Positions 1-13,800 of a stretch of 64,000 bases of DNA are shown here, in pieces. The position numbers and the translations under genes were made by a program. Position 1 is the stretch's first letter, and the number at the start of each line of letters is the position of its first letter. Origin of the DNA: Tubiluchus corallicola (Eukaryota > Priapulida > Priapulimorpha > Priapulimorphida > Tubiluchidae). The notes under the pieces are model-generated. The model was given only the letters and a program-made list of their open reading frames with translations. It did not search any database and was not told the origin of the DNA. The stretch spans positions 62,001 to 126,000 of the forward strand of contig JAQGDQ010000175.1 in assembly GCA_030141605.1 (NCBI GenBank), in the 5' to 3' direction.

Positions 1-593
1 TGACGTTTGGCTACAACAGTTAAAGTTAAACGGGAAAAAAGGCTATTTTAAAGTATGTCCTAAAAAACTTCCTACATAAAGCTATATTACTTTGTATTAC
101 GCTTACCAGTTTGAAAGATTTAAGTAATTAGAAAAAAATTCTAATGTGTGTACCACTCAGTCACCAAAAAACACATTATTCATCTTAAAGTAATTTACGT
201 TTTTGCTTAGTTACTGAAAAGTGTGATACGAATACTCTAATTATTTATTTTTTCAAACTTTATGCAATGTTATCTAAACTGATTTCAAATGACTTATCCT
301 TAAAATGGCTGGGTGTAATGGTCATCGCGGATTACTGTGCGCAACAGGATTGCATGTAAGTGATATAAAATTTTAGGAAGAATATTTTAAACTTTATTAA
401 CTAAGAGTGTTTTCTTGTGTTTTAACTTAAAAGCACAATCGCAAGACATATTTTAAAATCACAACTATGATTATACCAGCGGCCTCAACATGCTATTACC
501 AAAAGCAAGTTTAAAACAAACTATATGAACAAACTTGAACTTGCTCAATCAGTAAGTTATGTTAAAAAAATTGTTTATGACTATGACTTGTAG

Positions 594-3500
594 ATGAATA
601 TGACTTCAACCTTAAACAAGCTCAGCTGCCCATCATTGATAGAGATAGGTGTAACAGCGATGAATCATATAATGGCGCTGTCAGCACTAGTATGTTTTGT
701 GCCGGATATCTTGAAGGCGGTGATAGTCATTGCCAGGTAAGCTAATTGATGTTTATGCGAACCTATAAGTAATTTCAGTTCACTGATTTATTGTAAATTG
801 ATTTCGTCAACTACATTTTATCAATATTGTCACTTTTTCACGCTATACTCGTGCAAATGCGCGAAAGCAATGCTAAATAGGCTTCAAAGATTTTGCCCTC
901 CACTGGGACTCAAATGCAAGACCTCTTGCCTTCCGACATATCAACTCAGTCCTCAGCTTCTCTTTCAATCCAGTAACAAATATGCGTACAGGAAGCCCTT
1001 GTTGGGCTCCATTTTTCACAATTGCAAAATATCATGCCGATTGCTAATTATTCTGATCATACATAATCTCTGTTTAAAGTCGGGTGTACAACAGAAGAAC
1101 ATTAGCCAAACAGGCTATTCATACCGATTACAATAGACTACGCTAAAAATTTGATTAAAATAGACATACAATATTACTCAAATTGGAAATAAAATCAAAA
1201 GATGAAAAACAAAATGGGGTACTCTGCAAAATACAAAATAAAATTATACAAGCCAGGATAAAAACAAGACAGTCACAAATATTTGAAAAGGTTTAGCATC
1301 ACTTAATTCTGAGAATATGAAAAGATTATATGGAGATAAAAAGATCAGAAAACACTAAAACTGATTCACTAAAACAATGAAGATACAGAGTACTTAAAAT
1401 TAATTAACACAAATTAGGTAGCGCAAGTTGAGCGTCTACATATGTCCCCGCTCCATATGTTAATTTGCCTCAAGGAATCATTATAGTTAGTGACTATGCG
1501 CAATTGATTGGGCAATTCACTTCACATTTTAGAAGATGAATATCGAAAACTTTTTTATATATAATTCTGTGCGTACTCTGGGAATATTTAAGATGTTATC
1601 GTATTGTATTTGATAAAAGCTTTCTCTCAAATTAACCATATATAAGCTATCTGGACAGAGTTTATGTAGAGTTTTAAACACCTCTAACGCTATTAATCTT
1701 TGTCTTTTTTAATTTTTTTAATTTTAGCTTTTTCTCAACAACGTTTCGTAATCACTAAAGTAATCATTAAAGACAAAACGTAAGGCACGTTCTTGTAATT
1801 GTTCCAATTTTTGTGTGTTCGTTGCACCGCAGAAATGCCAAACTAATGGACAATAGTTGAAATTAAAAGATATGAAACCGTGGAAAATGGCTTACATTTT
1901 ACAGTTTACATTTAGTAAAGTTGACAGTCGTTTTAGAACATTAATTTGGCAAGAGGTACGCCTGCAAATGTTTGAAATATGTTCGTTAAAACTGAAATTA
2001 AAATCAATGTTAACACCTAGAATTTTGGCTGAATCTGCACAATCAATTTCCATATTTTGAATGACTTTAGTTTATCATGTGCCTTTACACCAAAACTAAC
2101 TGCCTGGAATTGACTAGGATTTGCTTTAAAACCATTGCAAGTGAACCAATTTAATAACCTTGGAAGTTTTCACTAAGATTATGCACGAGATTTTCAAAAT
2201 TTTCGGATATACAAAACAATGTGCTATCATCAGTATAGTTGAATAGTTTACAATCAGGCACACAATTAAAAATGTCATTTACAAAGACTTTAAATAATAA
2301 AGGACCCAATATAGATCTCTGTGGGACACCTTTGTCTGTATGTCCCCATTCACTAGAGACTGAACCTAGTTTGACACACTGAGATCGGTCACACAAGTAA
2401 CTACCAATTTAACTAAGAGCTTTATGTGAGGCGCCATAAATTTTCAATTTTTGCAACAGTAATGAGTATGGTATACAGTCAAAAGCTTTTGATAAGTCCA
2501 TCAGTACTGAAGCACAAAATTTCTTTTTATCTAGAGCTTGTTTTACAAAATTCAACTAAGTTTAACGGTGTTGTTTGGCAGCTGTATTTTTTCTAAAACC
2601 ACCAAGAGAGGCGTGAAAAATGTCATTGAAATATTCTGCTAATTGGTCATCTAATACTCGCTCAAAAACTTTTGAAATAGCTGGCAAAATGCTGACAGGC
2701 CTGTAGTTACTTTTGCAAGAGGACAATTTTTATGCAGTGGTCTTATTCTGCCTGCTCGAGCCTGTTAGGAAAGTAACTCTTTGTGAGCACGGAGCTTACC
2801 AAATTAGTGAGTGGGCTTTCCAAGGCTTGATCAGCTATTTTTAATAACTTAGCTGGTATACCATCTACTTCAGTCCCTTTTCTTTTTGACAGAGATCTCA
2901 TAACTAGCGATATCTCATAATTTCGTTATCAGTAACAAGGCTAAAGTCAAAATTGCATTTACGGGGACAATATTTGAGCAAGACCATTTCCAAGTGATTT
3001 AGTAACATTTAGGAAATAATCGTTCAGAATATTGCAGACCTTATTTTGGTCAGTAACAATGATGTCACTTTCTTGCAAAGTGATAAAATCGTCACCAAGC
3101 TTTGATTTGCATGACAGCTTGATAGTGGACCAGAAATCCTTTGAGGTTTGTTCACTATCACATCGATCAAAGAAGCATTGCTTTATGGATTTCTTTCTTA
3201 GTTTAGTACTAAAAATTTTCGCTGATTGCGGTAACTATAGCAGCTATAAGCATTTTCACATTTTTTATATTTATTAAAAAGCATATTTTTCTTATAAATA
3301 TTTTTACGTAATTCTGGGTTTATATAAGGAGTATTCTTTATAGGTTTACGACTTTTTGTAGATCAATCCAAGTCTTATCAATTTAATCAATGAATTGCAT
3401 TTACTTGACACTGACTCAAATAGAGAGGAGTCATTAAAGTCGACAGGTTTTGTTTTTAACATTGGCACAAGCATGGGGAACATGAACAATGGACGAGCTT

Positions 3501-3736
3501 TTATCATTTAAAATATCCTATCGTAGGCTGATGAATAATTATAATCGTAAAGTCTCATATTTGTTTAGGGTGATGACGGCGGTCCACTAGTTGCTCAGCA
3601 TGGCTCTGGGCACTGGGTTGTGCATGGAGTAGTATCATGGATAGGGGGAAACTGCGGTGATAGAAATTACCCAGGCGTCTACAGTCGAGTGGGTAGTTTC
3701 GTCAACTGGATTTATGATATGATGATGGCTATGTGA
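594..3736 (+). CDS. Trypsin-like serine protease homologue, 3' part; catalytic Ser replaced by Asp
   Basis: Two exons are clear: 594-736 (acceptor tag before 594, donor gtaagc at 737) and 3569-3736 ending in TGA. They join in frame as ...[15 protein letters not shown] / [10 protein letters not shown]..., the S1-family region around the active serine, followed by [13 protein letters not shown] and PGVYSRV. The family motif is GDSGGP; here it reads GDDGGP (codons GGT GAT GAC GGC GGT CCA), so the nucleophile Ser195 is Asp. The S1-pocket position 189 (second residue before the Cys of CQGD) appears to be Ser, not the Asp of trypsin. The product is therefore probably a non-catalytic protease homologue, or a decaying gene. 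The exons with the catalytic His and Asp are not found and probably lie upstream of the window. The 2.8-kb intron holds an antisense LINE relic. Confidence 0.8.
1500..3530 (-). mobile_element. Decayed non-LTR retrotransposon (CR1/L2/jockey-like reverse transcriptase)
   Basis: On the minus strand, in several broken frames, the sequence gives a run of LINE reverse-transcriptase hallmarks in the correct order. About 3240-2950 reads like the pre-RT region ([10 protein letters not shown], then [14 protein letters not shown]). About 2720-2580 reads [18 protein letters not shown] and then GGFRKNTA. About 2350-2200 reads [13 protein letters not shown] and then YTDDSTLFC, the degenerate YxDD active site. 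About 1860-1740 reads [20 protein letters not shown], the typical C-terminal tail. Stops and frameshifts interrupt it throughout, so it is inactive. It lies antisense in the last intron of the protease-like gene. Confidence 0.85.
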
Positions 3737-6700
3737 AAAATCTACGCACTTCTGAGCATTATGTGTAGAGCAAGACAGCAATGCACCTATCTGTGTTTCT
3801 GAACTTATAATCAAAATCCTAAAACAGTTTGTAATGCCACATTTTTGCCATTTATACGAAATATTTTTTGCCTAACTTATTTGCTTATTCCTATTTACAT
3901 AAAAATGAAGGCACGTCCGATTTGGCAGGAACAGGCTCATTCTGAATTACTTGCTTTCGTGACTTGATATTTCGTCTTTTCTGTTATATTTTATATAGGC
4001 GTAAGTCTATAATTGTAGCTTACATTACGTCTTCAAGCTTTTTCAACATTAAGTAATTCTTTAAGGTATTATTTGTAGTTTACCCAAAACCACAATTAAA
4101 AGCAATTCTGTAACAGCTGGAATATTTTGTGATCTCTCTAAATACTTTGACGTAGTTGATGTCGCCATGCAGGATATATCACCTTTATTTGGTTTTAATA
4201 ATTACGTTGCTATCAACACTCAGCGACTTCAATGTAATGCCACTTGTTTTGATCAGTTAGTCACCAAATGTGTGGTTTATACGGTTTGATTGTTGGTCTT
4301 TTGTTATTCTTAACGTATATCAATGCAAAAAATGTAAGCAATATCTCTCACCTTGAACAATTAATGCCTTTCACAAGCATTGCATATTTACACAATTCCA
4401 CGTAACTTTAATCCCACAATCCCCTGATTTTACCATAATTAAACCATGAGAGCATCGTTGTTGCAACTTAAGTTATCGTTGTTACAACGTAAGTTTCTTC
4501 GTACCCGTTGAGATCTGTCAGCTATTCTTAACGTTCATTTAATGATGTAAACTACTATCCAGTTGTGATGCATAGTGGTGATATAGCTACGTACAAAACT
4601 AATTTCAGTCTACTTTCCCTTTTTTAGTAATTATATGTAAAATGAAGTATTTAGCATCATAATGCCAGATTTAATCTGTTTATGATTATTTGTAGAACGA
4701 GTTATGTTTAATAGTAGTAATAATAATAATGATGATGATAAAAATTTGTTTTTATAATGTGCCATTTACATAATATATTTCATCAAGAGCGCAGCGTACA
4801 GAATAAACAAAAATTTCAGTCAAAGATTCGTATAAATATTGGGTACTTGCACTAGGTTTAGCCTATATACATTAGTAAATTATAAGAAAGCATATATTAA
4901 AGAATGATGTAATTGAAACGCAGTCTTATGTACACGCCTACGTCACGTTATAATGTGAACACATAGAATGAGTTATAACGTAAATTAGTACACGTTATAA
5001 TTAAGGATTTGAGATTCACGAAAATGCTGTTTTAAACAAAAAGTTGCTAAGAGCCAAGACGAGTCATATCAATACTATCACGTGGATAAGCACGTGACAT
5101 CAGACATGTCTTCAAGCACTATGTTCCGTGCTTGAAGACATCTATTATTGTACTTTATACAAATAATCGTACTCATCCTTCATGTACATTAGTACTGATT
5201 GTAGCTATGGTAGTATTGCAACCCAAATGACAGATTACAAAATCGTATTGTCGATCTGGTCAGGTCTCTTTTGAAGTCTTTTGCTCTTCGAACGTCTGTT
5301 GCTACCATTAGTCTCTTGGATCTCTACTTCAATGGAAGATGTTCACATGTCATAAGTTCCTAAGCGGATGGTACGGGCAGTTTAGTCTAGGTGCACCTTA
5401 TGTTGCTGTTTCTCATAATTATACCTTAGACATTCTTAGATGCAGAATTGTTGTTCATAAATCCACTTCCAAAAGAACGTTCATAAGTAACCTATAGCAC
5501 TGGCAATTTAGTTGTTTTAACATATAGCCGTGTTTATCCCAGACGGTATTTGAACTCGTACCTGCTGTGTCAGGATGATATTCTGTAAAATGAGAATAAC
5601 GTAGGCGAAGCGTCAAGCGTACAAGATATTACTCTCGCCAGGAAGCTAAAAGAAAAGAAAATATCTTTCGTAATTTTTGGGCATGTTTCCAAAAACGGTG
5701 AGCAGGTCCGACTTCTACACACATGCACATGCTAATTATGGCGTAGAATGCGGGCAGTTTATGATTAAAAAACACCCTCGGCAATATAACGCAAAAAAAA
5801 CAATGATTCCAAAACTCTAATAATCAATTTAATTAAGCAAACGGTAGGCATGAAAAAGACTACCACAAACTAGACCCGGACATTATGCAGGAAAAGCACA
5901 CGTTGCCGTTTCAACATCCACGGGTGGCAGATCCAGGTCTGTAGAATGATTCCGCTGAAGATCACTGCTATCAGGAACATACCATACACTTGAACAGGAT
6001 CCACGGAGCCAATGCATGCCGGTACAGTCGAAGGTAGTTTCCCAAACCATATGTCTTGAAAACACCGTAGAGGCAGAAAGATGATTCGTCTGGTTCAAGA
6101 AAATTCAGTATCTGCAGGCGGTAGCCACAGGATGAACGTCAAGCACTCGTCTTGTCTGGAAACCATCGTATGTGGAACCAAACGGATCCCTCTTGGACAC
6201 ATGAAAACGTCAACTTCAAGCGTCATGACGAGAAAAATGTCCACAAAGGTGCTCTGTGTGCTATTTACAAAACAGCTGGCGCCAATAAAACGTAGTCATG
6301 ACGTACATCAGGTATTTTATCAAACACGGCAACAAAGGCAGTAAACATAGGCCATTAACGCGTTAAGACGTAGTGGTTTCTCTGCATGAAACATAAAAGA
6401 AAAAGTATCAACAAAAACGTGATAGTTTAAAACGCATTATCTCGACAAGGCAGGGTCTGAAGCAAGACATATAATATCACTTTGTTGTCTTTTCTGTGGC
6501 CTAAAAACCACGTAGACTTTTTCAGATACATATCAAAAGCCAAGTCAATTTCCTACTGGCCGAACTCCAAGGTAAACTAGTTATGCTAATATTATGTACA
6601 TAACATTTATGTCAGGAAAAACTAGTTAGAATTTTGAACAACAGGTATCAGCGTAAGGTTATAGCAAGAAATTATTAGATGAAGAATTTATAAAGAGAAT

Positions 6701-6960
6701 AAATAATTACTGCCTAGGGGTTGCACACAAAAGTGTATATAATCTGCTAGTGGGAACTATTACAGTTGTAATAAATCAATTGTTTGTATTTTTATTTCCA
6801 CTTTTTTATTGTAGGCCTTTGTCCTGAAAGGTCACTGGTCAGATGTGTAAACAATAATTGATAAAATAAAATAAAATAAAAACACTATAACTTTTGGAGA
6901 ACATGAGTTAGAGAGCTACTAATATATGAAATATTATAAAATACTGTGTTATTAAAACGA
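3737..6960. other. Intergenic stretch without a recognised gene
   Basis: I find no supported exon here. The sequence is AT-rich with short stop-bounded frames. It contains a perfect 14-bp hairpin (5106-5119 with 5128-5141, 8-nt loop) and a short (AAAAT)n run near 6862-6890. A more GC-rich block at about 5870-6360 looks different from its surroundings and is listed separately. Confidence 0.6.
5870..6360. other. GC-richer block of unknown origin, possible decayed coding sequence
   Basis: Base composition here is close to balanced while both flanks are strongly A+T-rich. On the minus strand two overlapping frames stay open for roughly 70 and 110 codons, and on the plus strand one stays open from 6081 to 6344. 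None matches a family I recognise and no convincing splice sites bound them. This could be a relic of a transposon or a captured gene fragment, or an unrecognised exon. Confidence 0.3.
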
Positions 6961-7732
6961 TGAAAACAATTTACTCACAGTACTCACCTTGATCGATAGC
7001 TAGGCTTTCGATTTGTACTAAAATCTCCATCAGAACACCCTACACAGGGCAAAACTGAAACACACAGCTTCAAATAATTTTAAATAAAAGAGAATCAAAT
7101 AATGTAACAATTTACCAACGAAACAAGTGCTGTTAATATCACAGCACTGAAGCAGAAATGTCACTCAGGTTAAAATATTACTTGATGTATATTTGTTTCA
7201 TAGTTAAGTTCAAAGGGATGTATGTCAATATTTTCAATGATTCTCATTTTTACGTATTGAAAGAATGGCATGTACATAGAATCGATTAACAACCAGTTGA
7301 TGACTAGAACGAGTATAAGCTTGTGTGTGGCCTGCTAATTTTGTTCCTAACTAAAGACCTGTTAAGTGTCTTATGGGACGAGATTGAGTGTCGAGTGTTG
7401 AGTGGCGACAAGATTATGCTCATTCTTCTGATAAACTGTTGGTTTTCGCTTCCGCATTACAGGTCATTCTTTCCAAAACAGAAAAATTAAGGATTGCTGA
7501 AAATAGGCAACTGAAAATGTTGAGGAAAAGTTAAATTGTTGGGTAAGAACTCCAAACACTGAATCTTCGGAATGACCCTCCGGAATGGTTACATTATTTG
7601 ATTCTGTGTTGTTTAAAAATATGTATTTTAAGGTACATGTGTAAGATATTCCACTATTTAATTTGTTCCACTATTAAATTTTAGTTGTTTTAGTTACATT
7701 ATTTTTGCCCTTATCCTTTCAGGGTGTTATCT

Positions 7733-7845
7733 AAGTCTTACCATTTCTACCTTTGACCAGCTACACAGTAATCATGAGTTTAAACAAATATGCACCTCTG
7801 TATGGAACATCTGCTCATTAAATCACCAAATTACCGCATTAAAAC
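7733..7845 (+). promoter_or_regulatory. Putative 5' leader exon with a conserved upstream ORF (copy A)
   Basis: A pyrimidine-rich tract ending in ccttatcctttcag (AG at 7731-7732) looks like the acceptor of a leader intron and is kept in copy B. Downstream, an upstream ATG at 7774 opens a 15-codon ORF, MSLNKYAPLYGTSAH, that stops at 7819-7821, 24 nt before the main ATG at 7846. Copy B has the same ORF length at the same place with several substitutions. If the leader is transcribed, the uORF would be expected to reduce initiation at the main start. Confidence 0.45.
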
Positions 7846-10800
7846 ATGGCGAACAAAAGTCATAAAACAGCACTTGTAGTTGTCCTTACATGCGTCTGTT
7901 TAGCACTAATAGCTGTCACTGTCACTCTAGCAATAGTTCTAACTAGAAGTGATGTGAAAACTGTGCAAGAGTTGTGCGACGAATACTGGAATTGGAGGCT
8001 GGATCAGGCTCCGGAATTTGCTACGTACGTCGGAGATACAAGTAGAAATGAGAGGTTGGAATCTTATTCGTTATCGGCATGGAATCAAAGAGAGGTAACT
8101 AAAAATTTAACTTATTAATGTTTTTCGCCTTCTTCTATTCAATGAAACACTGATCATTGGGTAACTGTTGCGCGCATTGATAACTGTTAATGTATATCCA
8201 CGACTGTAAACCTAGTTGTCCTTTTTATAAGGATACGCGACATTTGGGCACGGGACACTTGGGCACGAGACATATAAGCACGGGACACTTGGACTCGAGA
8301 ATTTGGGCATGGGACATTTGGGCAGGGGCACTTTTGCACGAGACATTTGGTCACCAATAAAATTTAATACTGCACCCACTTTTTTATTTTTGTTTATTAA
8401 GTGTCTTATTGACTCACTATAATTTCTTAATTTTCACAATGTTTTTTTAATAATCATCGCCTCACTTATTTAAACGTGTGCAGCCAGTCATGATATTAAA
8501 AAGAAAACCAGTCAATTGACTTTGCAGTTTCTAGTTCGCACCTTAGTTCTGTATTTTATGTGTACCTTTTAAGTTGAAAGAAACTGAAGAAGTTACCGCG
8601 ACTTTAAATTAGATTTTACTAAAATGGAATTGGAATTAGAATAATTAATTACAATAGTATTAGAACTATTAAAATATGACAGCAGTTTATATCAAAAATA
8701 TTTAGCGCATCACAAAAACAGTAAATAACAGATATGTGAGCCACAAAAAATCTATGCACACCAAAATTTTGCGTGAGTACCAGTGGTGCAGCAATTTAAT
8801 CTCCTTAATTTAGCCACGATTTATATTTTTATTTATTTTTTCACTCCTCCCTTTTTGTTCTTTGATAACTCGTACACGCACTGGGCTAGGGTCAAAACTC
8901 ACAGGGCACACTTCCAGGCAGGGGGGTTTATTGTTCGCGCATGACCCGTCACCCCTGGGTCAAAGGTCACGGAGCGAGCGGGACTTGTTGTTTTTCCGTT
9001 AGGCTTGATCTCATCCTACAATTTTTGAGCTAGGGCTAGAGTTTTTGGAATATTGCTAAGCGGGGCAGAGTTTTTGTGCACGGCTAAGTATGAGCTAATT
9101 GCGTTTAGGAAATTTTTCGGTAGGAGGCAAAGAACAAAATCGAGGGTGTCTGGGACACCAATTGCTTCCAATGTCGAGTAACAGTATCGTGCATGTTGTT
9201 ATAATTATGCTAGGAAAGGGTAAACGAGATTTTCGTAGAGAAATGCGGGCTTTGATTCAGGCTTACCTAAGCAGGAGTGGTGCATCGGTACAAGTTAATG
9301 CGCTGTCTTCCTTTATTGCAGGAAGACATGAAACTTTTGCTGGAAGATATAAACAACACTGAGGAGGAACTGGATCTTAGTGAAGAGGAAGCCACAAATT
9401 TGAAAATATTGAAACAAGAAATACAGATGTTTCTAGATGGGCTTCCGTATAAAGGGTAGGCACATAACTCGCTTTCTGACTGGGAAGGAGAGCTAACGTA
9501 TTAATGTTTCGTGGACTTTGGGCATGAATATAGATCATTTCATTTCTTCAATTCCTTCTACACTTTTTCGAAAATAGGAAATACTACCAACATACTGTAT
9601 TACAATGAAAAACTTTTCCTGTTATTGTAATATAATTGTGTTCAGCTAGTGTACGTCTGGTTTGAAGAATATTGAATTAAGATAATTATAAATTAGCAGG
9701 TACTTTATAGCCATATTAGTCAACTAAGGTTAGTTCTATATAACTTCAAAGTTGTACCAATCTTATTTTAAAATAGGTACTTTTTCACTATCAATTTTCT
9801 GGAAGGTATCCACTTAGATTTTGCCTCACTGATTTCATACATGCCAATTGAAACTGTTGAGGATTATGAAAACATTCTGTCTCGATTCGATGCTTTTCCG
9901 ACACAGGTAATATATGATAGTGAGTAACGCTATTATTCTGTTACAGCTATACATGCACTGTGGATAGTCTTTATAATAATTTTGAATTTAGTTTTTCGTT
10001 CATTAACAAAATGAGGTACTATACCGGTTTATTTGTGAACATGTACAATTAGCCTTTGAACTCTTTTCAGATTGATGAAATTCAAGAACTTTTACAAGAA
10101 GCTATCATTCAAGGATTTACATACCCTGCTGAGGCTATGGTAAAATTGTGTTAATATGCAATTTTTGAATGACAACTAAGCCTTGTTGCTGTTGTTGTCA
10201 TCGCCGTATTCATCATTTTGTTCCAGTGAAGTGAAATTAAATATAATAAAAATAAGAGTACATGTTAATGTTATGCTGTTTTTGGCCGTTTCTGTTGTTG
10301 TTGTTGTTGTTGTTGTTGTTATTATTATTGTCTTTATCGTCATTATTGTTTGCTGCAAGTGTCGTAATCACTATCGATGTTGATGTCACTATCGCTTTTG
10401 CCATATTTTTAGCAGTCACAATTTTTGCACTTTCTCGATATCGTTGCTGTTACTACGTTTGTCACTGTTGTCACGACCTGGTGAAGTCAGCTTGTACCTT
10501 CGTAAATTCATGATTGCGTACTTTAATAGGTGTAAATATACTTCATACAGTACTTTGCCCGTAACAATGCCAATGCTTTTTTGAAAAATCAATGTTGCTT
10601 TTTCTTCCGTGTCTTATCAAATTATGTCTTAAAATATGGAAATGTTTAATAGACTATAGAATTGCTACACGAAAACCAAAAATAAGCAGAAATCATTGAA
10701 AAACGTGTATTTACAGTTTTGTAAAATTCAGTTCAACTCCCTACTTCTTCAAGGCATAAAGGTTCAATTTTGTTTCAGAAAGGCGTAATTGCTCAGTTCC

Positions 10801-13800
10801 AGTCCTACCACGTAGAGTTTTCAAATCAATCCGTTTTCTACGAGCCATTCAAACAAATTCCTCCTTCATTTGAAGACAGCATCAGGTAAATTACTAGGGC
10901 AGTTAATTTTTATCGAGAAAACGCTGTTGGTAAAAATGAAAATGACTGTCTCAAAAAAGTTCTTAATATAGAGAAGGCCATTTTCTAACTCTGCCCTAGA
11001 AAAATAATTCCTGTTACAATATGTTCAGTCCTACGAGGGTTTATGTAATGCTTAACACAGAGTAAGAAAAAAACAGTAACAAATGACCACCGACGAACTG
11101 ACCAACCATTCAACCAACAAACCAACCAAACTACCAATTAGTAAATAATTAAATCAACTAACTAACTAGCAAAATGGTAAGGCAAGATTTATCTTTTCAG
11201 AACTGAATTACAGACAAAGGGTCTCGAGGCTGTAGAAGGCAAAGTCTTACCTGCTCTAAAGAAGCTCGAAGATTTCATGGAAAATGTACGAGAAGTGTTG
11301 AAAAGCAAGTTTGAAAGGCTTAATTTTTAAATGTTCGAGTGTTTAAATAGTTAATAGATTTAAAATTTTACGATCGACTATAAGTGAACTTTACTGATGC
11401 TAGGTATATATATATATTGAAAATATTGTAAAAATAGTTTACATTAAGGCCAAGCTCAGACATGCAATTTTCTGTTGTGCAATTAAACGTTGTAAAATCT
11501 GTAAATAACTAGTCTATGAGAGCACGCTGATTACATGCAACTAAAACTGCGCAATTAAAAATTACAGTCTGGGCTCAAACTTTTAGTTGAACAACTGTTT
11601 TGTAATGTACTGTTCTCAATTAGAGCGCGCAGACATGTAATTTTCAATTGTGCAACTTTTAATATAAACACAACAGTTTAGCATGAGAAAAAAGCAGTGC
11701 CTAATGAAGAGGCACCATTCAATAAAAGGAAAAAAGAAAAACAGATTAGTGGATGTTTTTGAATGCATCAAAAACTGTGATAAGGTTCTACTTTTTGTGT
11801 ATTTTTTAAATTAGCAGGTATATAAAAAATACAAAAAGTATAAGTAATATCCGTATACAATAAATTTGTTATTTTATTCGTTATTCTATTTATCATTTTT
11901 GTGCAGTTTTTGTGCGCAAGATAAAGCGTGCCTATAATTACAGCTGCCACACGCGTTTAGATTTTTGCATGGATAGAACTAGTAAAACGACTGTGCAAAC
12001 TCTATTTATCCAAACAGAAAAATAGTTTAATATCAACGTAGGTTTAACGATGATGTAGTAAAGTCACTGAGGGAATACCTCCTCTGCCGGAATGGTTTTT
12101 CTCCAGCTAGCGTTCGTGTATGTGATGAATGATCTAATAACACTTAAGAGTTCATCAAGACTGTTTGGACTCATCCAATAATAACTAAAGAATTTATTCT
12201 AAGGAGCCCGTAAGTCGTCACAGAACTTTTAAGGTGTCCTTTCAATAATCGCACGCTTGTTATTGTACGTGCTTTATTTTTCGGGTGTCCCTTTGTTTTT
12301 TTGTGAATTAATAATACACATATGCAAACAGCGTCTTCAAACTTGATACCGCCAGTTGCACAATCTAAAATTGCATGTGTGCACGTTTTATCTTGGTACA
12401 CCAGTAGAATTGCTGCAATTTTCAGTTGTGCAACTTTTAGTTACACAATTGAAAATTGCGTATGTCCACGGATACCCAAGTCTACATTTCTGCGCTAATA
12501 ATTACATCCGTCATAGGACTACATGAAAAACCTCAGGAAAGACATTGCCATTTCTAGTGTGCCAAATGGTCAGGAAATGTACAAGCAACTAATTACGTAT
12601 TACGCAGGAACATCAATGACTGCTGAAACAGTGCATGAGATTGGCAACAATGAAGTTAATAGAATATTGGAAAACATGTTGAAGGTAAATCTTTAGAAAT
12701 TGGAGGGGAGGGGATAAACCGTTGCACAAGTATAGGAAAGTTATCAAAACAGCTAAAGGACAAACAAAATTTGCAGACCAATTTTTTACGTACCAGTCTC
12801 AAACCATCTTTAATCGTTCTTTGACTCCCTAGCTAGCCATGTCATTCCATTCACAGTTCGGCTTATTCGGTCTACTGCTGTTACTACTATCATAAATGTA
12901 ACGATGATACAGGACAATATTGTAGAGTGGCGAATAGTAGGCTAGTGCTATTGCCTGGAATTAGCGTAGAGTGGAGTACTGCCATAGACAAAGTTTTAGG
13001 AATAAAAAATCTTGGGTTGAAACTACTAACATTTATCTATTTGAAATGAACAAAAAATGGAAAAATGTAATTTATTTTCTGCAGTGTCAGTGTTGCTTTG
13101 CTTTTGAAACAATGGTTAATAGTTTTGTTTTAGTTGTGTCTTTTTGTTTCCTGGAACAGATTGTTGAAAGTCAAGGTTTTGATAACAAATTTGAATTTGA
13201 TGAATGGCTGAAAAGTAACGAAACAAACTTCTACGATAATTCAGTAAGTATTTCATTATTAACAGTTTCATCAAAGAAACAAAAGTACTATAATTTCTGT
13301 TATGTATCTCACCATCACAGCGTTATAGTGGAAAATTAACACTTCGATAATAAATTCAAACGCCTGCCAATCATCATAATGGAATTATATCTTCGCAATT
13401 TTGATTATCCCGATTTCTTTATTATTCTTGATGACAAATAAAAATACAAAATAAAACAAGTGTTGTTTTTGTGTAAATTCACACGACGTAATATCCATTA
13501 GCCGAAGTGTGATCGCATAGTGGTAGTAACAAAGTTTGTTTACATAGCAAGTATATAAACAAGCATAATAATATCATTATTACGAGTGACACGGAGAGTG
13601 TAGCAAGTGAGAACATCCAGCAGAAGCAAGTCCCCGACACTTGCTCTGCAACGCCTTATTTACCCAGTCTGGTTAGAACGGTAACCTCCTGGAGGGTGCC
13701 GTCATATCTATTTTTACCGTCATCATGGTTAGCAACTGGAAAGTGCCTTCCCAGCCCGTTGCGATGATGATGAGCTCGTTGTCATCGTTATCAGCAGGGA

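Noticed and set aside
300-356. Possible upstream exon of the protease-like gene (ends in gcat before gtaagt)
   Set aside because: The frame resembling C-A-T-G ends in phase 0, while the exon at 594 needs one base carried over; the frame with the right phase meets a stop. No clear GWG motif.
8225-8352. CRISPR-like array
   Set aside because: The repeats are contiguous and imperfect with no spacers, and the genome is eukaryotic.
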